A stretch of DNA of 43,643 bases from JACPRB01 sp964468745 (GTDB taxonomy: Bacteria; Planctomycetota; MHYJ01; JACPRB01), in NCBI GenBank assembly GCA_964468745.1, contig CAYXVY010000153.1, positions 1 through 43,643 of the forward strand, written 5' to 3'. Positions 17,052 to 23,438 of this stretch are shown here, piece by piece (positions within the stretch are counted from its first letter, which is position 1; every line of letters begins with the position of its first letter). The translations under genes were made by a program, and so were the position numbers. The notes below the pieces were generated by a model. It worked only from the letters and a program-made list of their open reading frames with translations. It had not been told where the DNA came from and ran no database searches.

Positions 17052-18049
17052 TGAAAACTTTGCTTCTTCTTGCGGTCCTCGGTCAACAGGATCTCGATAC
17101 CGCCCTCGACGACATGGCGAAGATCGCACCGGGCGACGCCACGGCGTATGCGGCGGCGCGTGACAAGGTGCTCGCGATGGGTGCCGGCATCGTCGATGCG
17201 CTGGCCGTGCGCGGAGCGACCGACAAGTGGACGCCCGCCGGCTGGGTCAGGGCGCTGTGCGCTGAATCATGCCGCATCCGCCTCACGAAGCCCGAGATGG
17301 CCGCAGCCGTGGACAAGCCCCGCGGCGTCGATCCGGCGTACTACCTGAAGCTCCGCAAGCCCGCCCCCATGTGCCAGCGCGACCTGCGCCATCTGGGCGC
17401 CGAGTGCGTGCCGCTGCTGCTCGAGCGCAGCCGCTGGACACTCGAGTCCGCGAGCTGGTCGAAGGGCGTTGCGGGCGATGCCGAGAAGGCCGCGCTTCGT
17501 GACGCGCTTCTCGCCGTGCCGGGCGAACTCGCTGATATCCGCGCGTGCCATGCGCTTACGCAGGCACTCTCGACGGGCGATGACGCGTCGCGGGCGATCG
17601 CGGCGGTCAGCCTCGGTCAGTGCGGCGGGGCGAATGCGCTCCCGGCACTCACCGGCACGCTCGACGACAAGACGCAGTCCATCACCGTCCGCGAGGCCTG
17701 TGCGCGGGCGCTCGGACGGATTCCCAATCAGGGCGCGCTCGACGCAATCCGTCAGCGCATCGCAACTTCAGACGACCTCCGCAGCGGGCTCGTGACGGCT
17801 CTCGGACTCCTCGGATGCGACGCGGTGTGGGTCTCGCGGGGCGCGGCGTACGCGTCGATCGCCCCCGGCATCCGTCAGGGGTGCGCCGAGACGCTCGTCG
17901 ACGAGCTCAAACGCCCGAACGCCGATGTCGAGGGGATCGGATTCGCCCTCGCGCTCGTCGCGTGGCCCCCGTCTCTCGCCGCCGCGGAAGCGGTCACGAA
18001 GGACGCGAAGGTCATCGAGCCGCTGAAGGCCGCACTCAGCCGGAAATAG
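17051..18049 (+). CDS. HEAT-repeat protein, partner of the PAD
   Basis: The 332-residue protein starts at ATG 17051, which shares one base with the PAD stop (TAATG). A short hydrophobic N-terminus (MKTLLLLAVLGQQ) may be a weak signal peptide. The second half has clear HEAT-type units (about 170-300), for example ASRAIAAVSLGQCGGANALP and VREACARALGRIPNQGAL. It contains several cysteines and no enzyme motif. Tight coupling suggests it binds the deiminase, its substrate or a regulator. It ends three bases before the convergent histidine kinase stop. Confidence 0.75.
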   Translation: MKTLLLLAVLGQQDLDTALDDMAKIAPGDATAYAAARDKVLAMGAGIVDALAVRGATDKWTPAGWVRALCAESCRIRLTKPEMAAAVDKPRGVDPAYYLKLRKPAPMCQRDLRHLGAECVPLLLERSRWTLESASWSKGVAGDAEKAALRDALLAVPGELADIRACHALTQALSTGDDASRAIAAVSLGQCGGANALPALTGTLDDKTQSITVREACARALGRIPNQGALDAIRQRIATSDDLRSGLVTALGLLGCDAVWVSRGAAYASIAPGIRQGCAETLVDELKRPNADVEGIGFALALVAWPPSLAAAEAVTKDAKVIEPLKAALSRK

Positions 18050-18052
18050 CGG

Positions 18053-19426
18053 CTACGTCTTCTGCCGGATGCTCGTCACGCCTCGCATGGGAAACGAGAC
18101 GTGGAACGTCGTGCCCGCGCCTTCCTGGCTGCGCACGTTGATCTTGCCGCCGTGCGCCTCGACGAGCGACTTGCAGATCGAGAGCCCCAACCCCGTGCCG
18201 CCCACCCCGTCGACGCGCGCGTTCGCGCGCCCGTGATCCACGCGATAGAAGCGCTCGAAGAGCCGGGGGATCGCGTCCGCCGGAATGCCCGGCCCGTTGT
18301 CGCTGACCTCGACGCGCGCCGTCGAATCCTCCTGCCACACGGCGCATTTCACTTCGCCCCCCTCGCGGTTGTACTTCACCCCGTTCTCGAGGAGATTCAT
18401 GATGACGCGCCGCAGCATCACACCGTCCCCCGTCACGGTCACCCCGGGCGCGATCATCCCTTCGCGCACCTGCACGCCGCGCGTCTCACCCATGATCTGC
18501 AGCGCGTCGACCGCCTCGCGCGCGACGTTCGACAAGTTCACGTCCGCCCGCTGCAGAGGCGCCGTGCCGCGGTCGAGCTGCGCCAGCAGAAGCAGGTTAT
18601 CGACGATGTGCGTCATGCGCGACACCTCCTCGACCACGCTCGCCAGCAGCCGCTGGTACTCCTCCTCGGTCGCACCCTTCTCCAGGGCGAGCTCGATTTC
18701 CGTGCGCAGGTTTGCCAGCGGCGTCTTCAGCTCGTGCGACGCGTTCGCGGTGAACTCCTGCGTCTGCGAGAACGCCCCCTCGATGCGTCCGAGCATCTCG
18801 TTGAACGTCGTCGCCAGCTCGCGCAGCTCCCCCCGCGTCTCCGGCAGCGTGAGGCGCTCCGACAGGTTCGCACGCGCCAGTCGTTCCGCGCGACGGCGGA
18901 TGTCCTCGACCGGGGCCAGCGCGCTGCGCACGAAGACGTAGCCGATGTACCACGAGATGAGCAGCACGATCGGGACGAAGAGCGCGAAGTAGCGCAGCAG
19001 CCGCGTGAGGCGCTCACGCACGGCCGTCTCGTCGCGTCCGTACGCCACGAGGTACGCGGCGCCGTTCGCGTCCCACGCTCGCGTGGCGCAGAACCGCCAG
19101 CGCCCCTCGCTGAAGAATCCTTCGCGCACGCGATCGTGGTCGAGAGCCGCGACCGTGCGCAGGTCGCGCGAACGGTGAAGGGGCCTTCCCTGGGCGTCGT
19201 AGACGGCAGCGAGCGCGGTCGAGGTCGACAGGTACTGGTCCGCCTCGTTCGGCTGACGGAAATAGAACTCGGCGAAGGCGCGCGACTGCTCGGCGAGCCC
19301 GCGGTCGAGGTCCGACATCAGCTCCTGGCGCGTGATGCCGTAGAGGGACGCCGCGAACGCGACAAGGATGACGGCGAAGATGGCGACGTAGAGCAGCGTC
19401 AATCGCGACTTGAGCGACCTAAGCAT
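18053..19426 (-). CDS. membrane sensor histidine kinase
   Basis: The 457-residue kinase has TM1 (about 10-30), a periplasmic sensor of about 130 residues, TM2 (about 163-185), HAMP, HisKA with the phosphorylated H231 in ASHELKTPL, and a HATPase domain with N box (NLLENGVKYN), G1 (DNGPGIP) and GGTGLGLSI. It starts at ATG 19426, eight bases inside the end of the response regulator gene, so the two are co-translated and form one two-component system. The layout is that of EnvZ/CusS-type kinases. The periplasmic domain shows no recognisable ligand-binding motif, so the signal is unknown. Confidence 0.93.
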   Translation of the reverse strand: MLRSLKSRLTLLYVAIFAVILVAFAASLYGITRQELMSDLDRGLAEQSRAFAEFYFRQPNEADQYLSTSTALAAVYDAQGRPLHRSRDLRTVAALDHDRVREGFFSEGRWRFCATRAWDANGAAYLVAYGRDETAVRERLTRLLRYFALFVPIVLLISWYIGYVFVRSALAPVEDIRRRAERLARANLSERLTLPETRGELRELATTFNEMLGRIEGAFSQTQEFTANASHELKTPLANLRTEIELALEKGATEEEYQRLLASVVEEVSRMTHIVDNLLLLAQLDRGTAPLQRADVNLSNVAREAVDALQIMGETRGVQVREGMIAPGVTVTGDGVMLRRVIMNLLENGVKYNREGGEVKCAVWQEDSTARVEVSDNGPGIPADAIPRLFERFYRVDHGRANARVDGVGGTGLGLSICKSLVEAHGGKINVRSQEGAGTTFHVSFPMRGVTSIRQKT

Positions 19427-20096
19427 CCGGCTCCTTGATCACGTAGCCGACGCCGCGGACAGTGTGAATCAGCCGCGGCTTGCCCTCAACTTCGAGCTTC
19501 TTGCGCAGGTAGTTGACGAAGACGTCGACGACGTTCGACTGCCAGTCGAAGTTGTAGTCCCACACGTGCTCGGCGATGGCCGTGCGCGTGAGCACCTTGT
19601 TGGGATTGCGCAGCATGTATTCGAGGAGCGCGAACTCGCGCGGCGTGAGGCGTACTTCCTCTTTGCCGCGGCGCACTTCGCGCGTCGCCAGGTCCATCGT
19701 GAGGTCGCCCAGTTTGAGGGACGTCGCCCCGCCTTCCGAGCCGCGCCGCAGGAGCGCGCGCACGCGGGCACGGAGCTCGTCGAGCGCGAAGGGTTTCGCC
19801 AGGTAGTCGTCGGCCCCCTGGTCCAGTCCTTTGACGCGATCCTTGACCTCGCCGCGGGCGGACAGGATCAGCACGGGGGTGACGCACTTGCGGTCGCGCA
19901 GCTCCCGCAGGATCGAGAGGCCATCCTTCTTGGGGAGGAGGATGTCGAGGATGATCAGGTCGTAGTTTTCCTTCCCCGCCATGTACGACCCTTCCTCGCC
20001 GTCATAAGAAATATCGACGGCGTGCGCGTCTTCGGTCAGGGCACGCTTGATGAAGCCGCCCAGTTTTCGCTCGTCCTCGACCACCAGGATGCGCAT
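19419..20096 (-). CDS. OmpR-family response regulator
   Basis: The 225-residue protein has a receiver domain with acidic E7/D8, phosphoacceptor D51 (LIILDILLPKKDG) and K102 region (YLAKPFALDEL), then a winged-helix DNA-binding domain (about 128-222, LTPREFALLEYMLRNPNKVLTR and TVRGVGYVIKEP). Once phosphorylated by the adjacent kinase it would bind DNA as a dimer. The start ATG 20096 has GGAAG four bases upstream and a TTAAAT hexamer 9 bases upstream. The divergent 3-TM protein gene is an obvious candidate target because the two share a 59-base gap. Confidence 0.95.
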   Translation of the reverse strand: MRILVVEDERKLGGFIKRALTEDAHAVDISYDGEEGSYMAGKENYDLIILDILLPKKDGLSILRELRDRKCVTPVLILSARGEVKDRVKGLDQGADDYLAKPFALDELRARVRALLRRGSEGGATSLKLGDLTMDLATREVRRGKEEVRLTPREFALLEYMLRNPNKVLTRTAIAEHVWDYNFDWQSNVVDVFVNYLRKKLEVEGKPRLIHTVRGVGYVIKEPDA

Positions 20097-20155
20097 TGGG
20101 CTTCCATTTAACTATGGGCTCGGTACAATTGCGATTGCTAGAGAGGTATTTGGAC

Positions 20156-21517
20156 GTGCATACGCTACGAAGGGCCTACCGCTGGTGGCACGTCCGGCGC
20201 GCGGTTGTCCTGTCGGCCGCGACGCTGGGGGTGATCGGCTTGGCGGCAGCCCAGGCGCTCCGGCTTCATGAGAGTCCCGCGGTCTTTGCGGTGTCGATTC
20301 TCGTCACCGCGCAGATCGCGTGCATTCTCGGCTTTCTGCTCGCCCGGCATATGCGGCGGCAGGCGCCACGCGAATCAGCCTTTGCGGCGGTGCTCGGTGT
20401 GGCGGCGGCGGTGGTTCTGACCGTTGCGGCCCCCCTGCTGGCTCCGCGTCTTCAGGCGGCACAGGATACGCCGATCATGGTGCGCGCGGCCTTCGACGAG
20501 CCCGGGCGGCCGATTCCGGCGCTCGCGTCGAGCGCGGCGGAGCGCGTTCCGGTGGAACCGGCGGCCGTCGTGGCCCCCCAGGAGCCTCCGCCGGTGGAAA
20601 TCGAGCGGACACGGCCGGCGCCGACGCCTGTCGTCCAGGAGACGGAGGACAAGGGCTCGAGCGAACGTCCCGAGTTCAACGTCTATCGGAAACTGCAGGA
20701 GGACCCGTTGCGCCTCCAGCGCGAACCGGAACGCCGCACGCACCAGGAACTGTCGCGGCCGGGATTGCCCTCGGACAGCGATCCGCTCGCGCTGCCCCCG
20801 ATGCAGATAGCCGCATCTCTCTTCCTCAGCCATATCGACGGCAAGGCAGGCATGCCGGGGTTGAACGCGCCGCTCGACGAGTTGCTTGGCGAACGCACGT
20901 TCGAGAACGCCTTCGAGTTGACGGCGCAATTCCCGCTTTCGCCGCGGCAGGTGCTGCGCGTCTCCATGATCGGCCTGCGCTCGAGCGAGGAGGGGGAGCT
21001 TGAGAGCGACCTCGACTTCGGCGGCCTGTTCGTCCCCGCGGGCAGCAACTACACCTTCGACTTCCAGTGGGCGCATCTCTTTGTAGGATTCAGCCACCGA
21101 CTCGCCGGCTACACACGCGAAAGCGCGTTCGACCTGGCGGTGCATGTGGGCGCGATGCTCGACCATCTCGTCGCCGAAATCGAGACGTCCGCAGGCGGGG
21201 TGCAGGCGGACGAGCGCGGCTGGGGCGCGCCTGCAGTCGGCGTGACGGTGGGTGTCTGGAGCTTCGGCCAGAGCGGATTGCTCGTCGAGGTGATGCAGAG
21301 CATCCCGATCAACATCGGCGGGCAGACACTCGCGGTGACCGATCTGCGGGTCGTCGTCCAGCAAGATCTCACCAGTGCAATCTCGTTCGTGATCGGCTAC
21401 CGCTGGCTGCTGGCGTCGTTCAAGACATTCGACCACCCCGTGACCTACGCCGGATCGCGGCGGGAGTCGGTGATCGAGGCGGGCGGGCCGGTGCTGGGGC
21501 TCGACATACGATTCTGA
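20156..21517 (+). CDS. three-TM protein with beta-rich C-terminal domain
   Basis: From GTG 20156 the product has 453 residues; GAGAGG lies 9 bases upstream and a TACAAT -10 at 20124-20129. Three hydrophobic helices (about 16-36, 42-63, 76-95) are followed by a Pro/Glu/Arg-rich linker (about 100-215) and a 235-residue beta-rich domain. That domain has alternating hydrophobic strands (ENAFELTAQFPLSPRQVLRVSMIGL, YTFDFQWAHLFVGFSHRL) and ends in aromatic phenylalanine, as outer-membrane barrels do. Helical anchor and barrel-like domain in one chain are an odd pairing. I do not recognise the family. It is divergent from the two-component system and convergent with the mCpol-like gene. In-frame ATGs at 20096 and 20114 are upstream alternatives. 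Confidence 0.65.
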   Translation: MHTLRRAYRWWHVRRAVVLSAATLGVIGLAAAQALRLHESPAVFAVSILVTAQIACILGFLLARHMRRQAPRESAFAAVLGVAAAVVLTVAAPLLAPRLQAAQDTPIMVRAAFDEPGRPIPALASSAAERVPVEPAAVVAPQEPPPVEIERTRPAPTPVVQETEDKGSSERPEFNVYRKLQEDPLRLQREPERRTHQELSRPGLPSDSDPLALPPMQIAASLFLSHIDGKAGMPGLNAPLDELLGERTFENAFELTAQFPLSPRQVLRVSMIGLRSSEEGELESDLDFGGLFVPAGSNYTFDFQWAHLFVGFSHRLAGYTRESAFDLAVHVGAMLDHLVAEIETSAGGVQADERGWGAPAVGVTVGVWSFGQSGLLVEVMQSIPINIGGQTLAVTDLRVVVQQDLTSAISFVIGYRWLLASFKTFDHPVTYAGSRRESVIEAGGPVLGLDIRF

Positions 21518-21756
21518 TCCCGATCCCTGTGCGGATCCCGATCGGAAGGCGCGCGCCAGTTCCAATTCCCATAAGGAACTTCTAATCGACATTTCACCCG
21601 ACTCTCATCGGTTCGCGCGCTAAATGGTCATGCGTGCCGTGGACGGGCGCCCCTGAGGCCCGGGTCGGTTTTGATCCGGGTCGCCTCCGAAAAACGGGCC
21701 TGTTCAGTTCAGAGACGGGCTGCGGGAGGTCCCGGGGTCGCTCGTCCGGGCGCGTT

Positions 21757-22173
21757 TTAAAGCGCCACCCAGGTGCGGCCGCTCCCACGCTTCGAAAAGG
21801 TGATGGCGCCGCCAGTCTTCTGCGTGCGGACGATCGTCCCCGGCCCGACACCCTTGGCGGCCTGAAGTGCGGCCAGCGCCTCCTTCGCATCGTCGCCGAT
21901 GCCCACGGAGAACGAGGCACAGAATCCCGGTCGCTCCGCCTCAAGCACGTCTATGAATCGGTCGACGTCCGCGACAGCCAGCAGCAAGTTGTCGCCTCCC
22001 GCCATGTGGATCGCGGCCCCCGCGCCTCGGGCGATGAAAGCGATGCGCGCAACGGCCTGATCGATGCCGTGCGTGAACGTCTCGAGCTCCGCAAGCTCAC
22101 CCCGCAGGATCAGCGCGTCGATTTTCTCGCCGATGCTGTCGCCGTCAACGAGGACGTAGTGCTGATTGCTCAT
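21757..22173 (-). CDS. mCpol-like minimal CRISPR polymerase (nucleotide cyclase)
   Basis: The 138-residue protein is a stand-alone palm domain. Strand 1 ends in YVLVDGDSIGEKID (D10, D12). A helix of about 30 residues leads to the hairpin AIHMAGGDNLLLAV (G59-G60-D61-N62), then FSVGIG (88-93) and ALAALQAAK ending in K107. This order, the 'DGD-x-IG' start and the small size match the mCpol family, a reduced Cas10-type polymerase that makes cyclic nucleotides in phage-defence loci, better than GGDEF cyclases, which are longer and lack the DGD start. The fourth catalytic-loop residue is Asn where Cas10 has Asp. TAGAAT at 22195-22190 lies 16 bases before ATG 22173. No 2TM-beta effector is beside it. 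Family assignment is from motif memory, not a search. Confidence 0.68.
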   Translation of the reverse strand: MSNQHYVLVDGDSIGEKIDALILRGELAELETFTHGIDQAVARIAFIARGAGAAIHMAGGDNLLLAVADVDRFIDVLEAERPGFCASFSVGIGDDAKEALAALQAAKGVGPGTIVRTQKTGGAITFSKRGSGRTWVAL

Positions 22174-22189
22174 GTGTGACCCTGTTTCG

Positions 22190-22195
22190 ATTCTA
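22190..22195 (-). promoter_or_regulatory. -10 element of the mCpol-like gene
   Basis: TAGAAT on the minus strand is followed 16 bases later by ATG 22173, with AGGG between as a weak ribosome site. No good -35 is visible at 16-18 bases. Confidence 0.35.
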
Positions 22196-22233
22196 CGAGA
22201 CAACGACCGATTCGAGGCGCCTTCGCATGCGGC

Positions 22234-22782
22234 ATGGACAAGCACAGGCAAATGGCAGACGATGGTCAATTGATCATGGTCAATTCTCACGGTTGGCGGT
22301 GGATGGGCGGTGCCATGTGCGCGGCGGCCGCAGCGGCGCTTCTTGCCTGGTTTCTCATCCGATCGCAGGAGCTTGGCCGCAAGCACGAGTGCATCAAGAG
22401 GCTGTCTGACATTTACCTGGGGGCGATGCACTACCGGCCCTACGGCGGCGCCACCGCGCTTCCCCCGGCAACGGGGCGGGATTTCTACGACCATCTGTGC
22501 CGGCCCGCCAAACCGGGCGGCGGCCCGATGATTGCCCCCGAAACCGCCCTCTGGCTGCTTCGCTGCCCGTACGAATCCCCGACGCAGGGTGCGCCCACCT
22601 ATCGCGCCCCGGCCCGGGATCCCAATACGCTGAAGCCGACGGACGTGTTGCTCTGCGACGACCCCGCGAGCCATCCCAGCAGGTCCATTCACGTGCTCCT
22701 GGTCAGTGGCGATATTCTGGAGGCGCGCCCGGGCGACGCGCTGTACGACCGCGCGCTGCAGGCCACCGTCCCTGCGCCGTGA
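22234..22782 (+). CDS. single-TM pilin-like protein divergent from mCpol
   Basis: The 182-residue frame has one hydrophobic helix (about 24-42, GGAMCAAAAAALLAWFLI) followed by an amphipathic stretch with CIKRLSDIY, then GRDFYDHLC, LLRCPYE, YRAP and a closing HVLLVSGDI...LYDRAL. That order (C..L..I, lrCP, YRGP, H..vnvLf.dG) is seen in planctomycete type-II-pseudopilin-like proteins, so it is probably an inner-membrane, pilin-derived protein facing out. No canonical prepilin peptidase site (G-F-T-L-I-E) is present. The true start is unsure: ATG 22234, 22252 and 22276 are in frame and none has a good Shine-Dalgarno. It shares a 60-base divergent gap with the mCpol-like gene; a functional link is possible but unproven. 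Confidence 0.6.
   Translation: MDKHRQMADDGQLIMVNSHGWRWMGGAMCAAAAAALLAWFLIRSQELGRKHECIKRLSDIYLGAMHYRPYGGATALPPATGRDFYDHLCRPAKPGGGPMIAPETALWLLRCPYESPTQGAPTYRAPARDPNTLKPTDVLLCDDPASHPSRSIHVLLVSGDILEARPGDALYDRALQATVPAP
22262..22285. promoter_or_regulatory. direct repeat and dyad near the mCpol/pilin-like divergent start
   Basis: ATGGTCAATT is repeated at 22262-22271 and 22276-22285 (14-base period). The segment 22269-22284 is a near-perfect dyad (ATTGATCATGGTCAAT). If the pilin-like protein starts at ATG 22276, most of this lies just upstream and could be an operator; if at 22234, it is inside the coding region. Confidence 0.4.
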
Positions 22783-22877
22783 GCTTGATCGTCACCCTGC
22801 GGCGCTGACATCGCCCGAGACCGGGCCTGAACAGTTTGCCCCGTTCCCGGGTGAAGAGCCGCTTCGCTCGCTCGGGG

Positions 22878-22917
22878 CACTTCGCCTCCTCGCGGCCCTC
22901 GGCCGCGCGAGTCGAAG
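22878..22917 (-). terminator. hairpin directly after tRNA-Leu
   Basis: On the minus strand CGCGGCC-GAG-GGCCGCG (22907-22891) forms a perfect 7-bp stem, enclosed by the outer pairing CTTCG/CGAAG next to the tRNA 3' end. No T-run follows, so it may terminate weakly or define 3' processing. Confidence 0.45.
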
Positions 22918-23002
22918 TGGTGGGCGCGAGAGGACTCGAACCTCCACGGGTTGCCCCACACGCCCCTCAAACGTGCGTGTCTGCCAATTCCACCACGCGC
23001 CC
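22918..23002 (-). tRNA. tRNA-Leu (anticodon GAG)
   Basis: The 85-base minus-strand sequence folds as a type II tRNA. Acceptor GGGCGCG pairs with CGCGCCC, followed by discriminator A and an encoded CCA. The D arm has GGAATTGGCAGAC. The anticodon stem CACGT/GCGTG encloses loop TTGAGGG with anticodon GAG, reading CUC and CUU. A long variable arm (GGG-GCAA-CCC) is characteristic of tRNA-Leu, and the T arm is GGAGG-TTCGAGT-CCTCT. Confidence 0.96.
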
Positions 23003-23040
23003 ACGCGGTGACCGCGAATTCCAAGGCCGAGGGACCCACA

Positions 23041-23069
23041 TTAATAGTCGCGGTGCCGATGCGAGGCAA
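23041..23069 (-). promoter_or_regulatory. promoter of tRNA-Leu
   Basis: TTGCCT (23069-23064), a 17-base spacer and TATTAA (23046-23041) point at the tRNA, whose 5' end would lie about 30 bases downstream of transcription start. It begins just after the aroH stop, so read-through from the aromatic operon is also possible. Confidence 0.65.
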
Positions 23070-23078
23070 GACTTCTCT

Positions 23079-23438
23079 TCAACGTGAGCGGTCCGGCCGC
23101 AGCACCCGCGCACGATTGAGATAGACGTGCCGCAGCTCTCGCGCGCCGCGCTCCGTCTCCGCAAGCACCAGTACTCGTACAATGCGGGGAGGCGCCCCCC
23201 GGACCGGCGACTCCACACATCCAAGCAGCGCCACATGTCTCCATCCCAGCGACCGTGCCGCGCATGCCGGAAACGCCGACGTCAGATCCGGCGTCGTCGA
23301 GAGAATCACCGCGGCGATCGCGTCCCGCCGCAGGCCGTTGCGCCGCACGACGGAGCGAAGCAGACGTCGCGTCGCATCCACGACGTGTGCCCGCGTGTCC
23401 GCACGAACCCCGGCCGCACCCCGAATGCCTCGGATCAC
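23079..23438 (-). CDS. aroH: chorismate mutase, AroH class
   Basis: The 119-residue enzyme converts chorismate to prephenate in the cytoplasm. It has the full AroH pattern: IRGIRGA at the N-terminus (Arg equivalent to R7 of the Bacillus enzyme), STTPDLTSAFPA, ARSLGW, CVESPV (Glu equivalent to E78), RIVRVL (R90), HVYL (Y108) and LRPD (R116). The start GTG 23438 overlaps the stop of the upstream DAHP synthase-prephenate dehydratase gene by four bases (GTGA). The operon therefore supplies DAHP synthase, chorismate mutase and prephenate dehydratase in fixed ratio for phenylalanine. Starting further upstream would overlap the neighbour heavily and disrupt the compact family length. Confidence 0.93.
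   Translation of the reverse strand: MIRGIRGAAGVRADTRAHVVDATRRLLRSVVRRNGLRRDAIAAVILSTTPDLTSAFPACAARSLGWRHVALLGCVESPVRGAPPRIVRVLVLAETERGARELRHVYLNRARVLRPDRSR

Noticed and set aside
21518..21756. Structured RNA gene between the beta-domain gene and mCpol
   Set aside because: The region has several short GC hairpins but no conserved core of SRP RNA, tmRNA, RNase P or 6S RNA and no tRNA fold; nothing can be supported.
21757..22692. Longer 311-residue version of the mCpol-like protein
   Set aside because: The extension is antisense to the pilin-like gene and Arg-rich; ATG 22173 directly precedes the first palm strand.
20156..22782. A canonical Panoptes locus (mCpol plus 2TM-beta)
   Set aside because: Neither neighbour has the two-helix plus small beta-domain layout; one has three helices and a 235-residue beta domain, the other one helix and a pilin-like domain.
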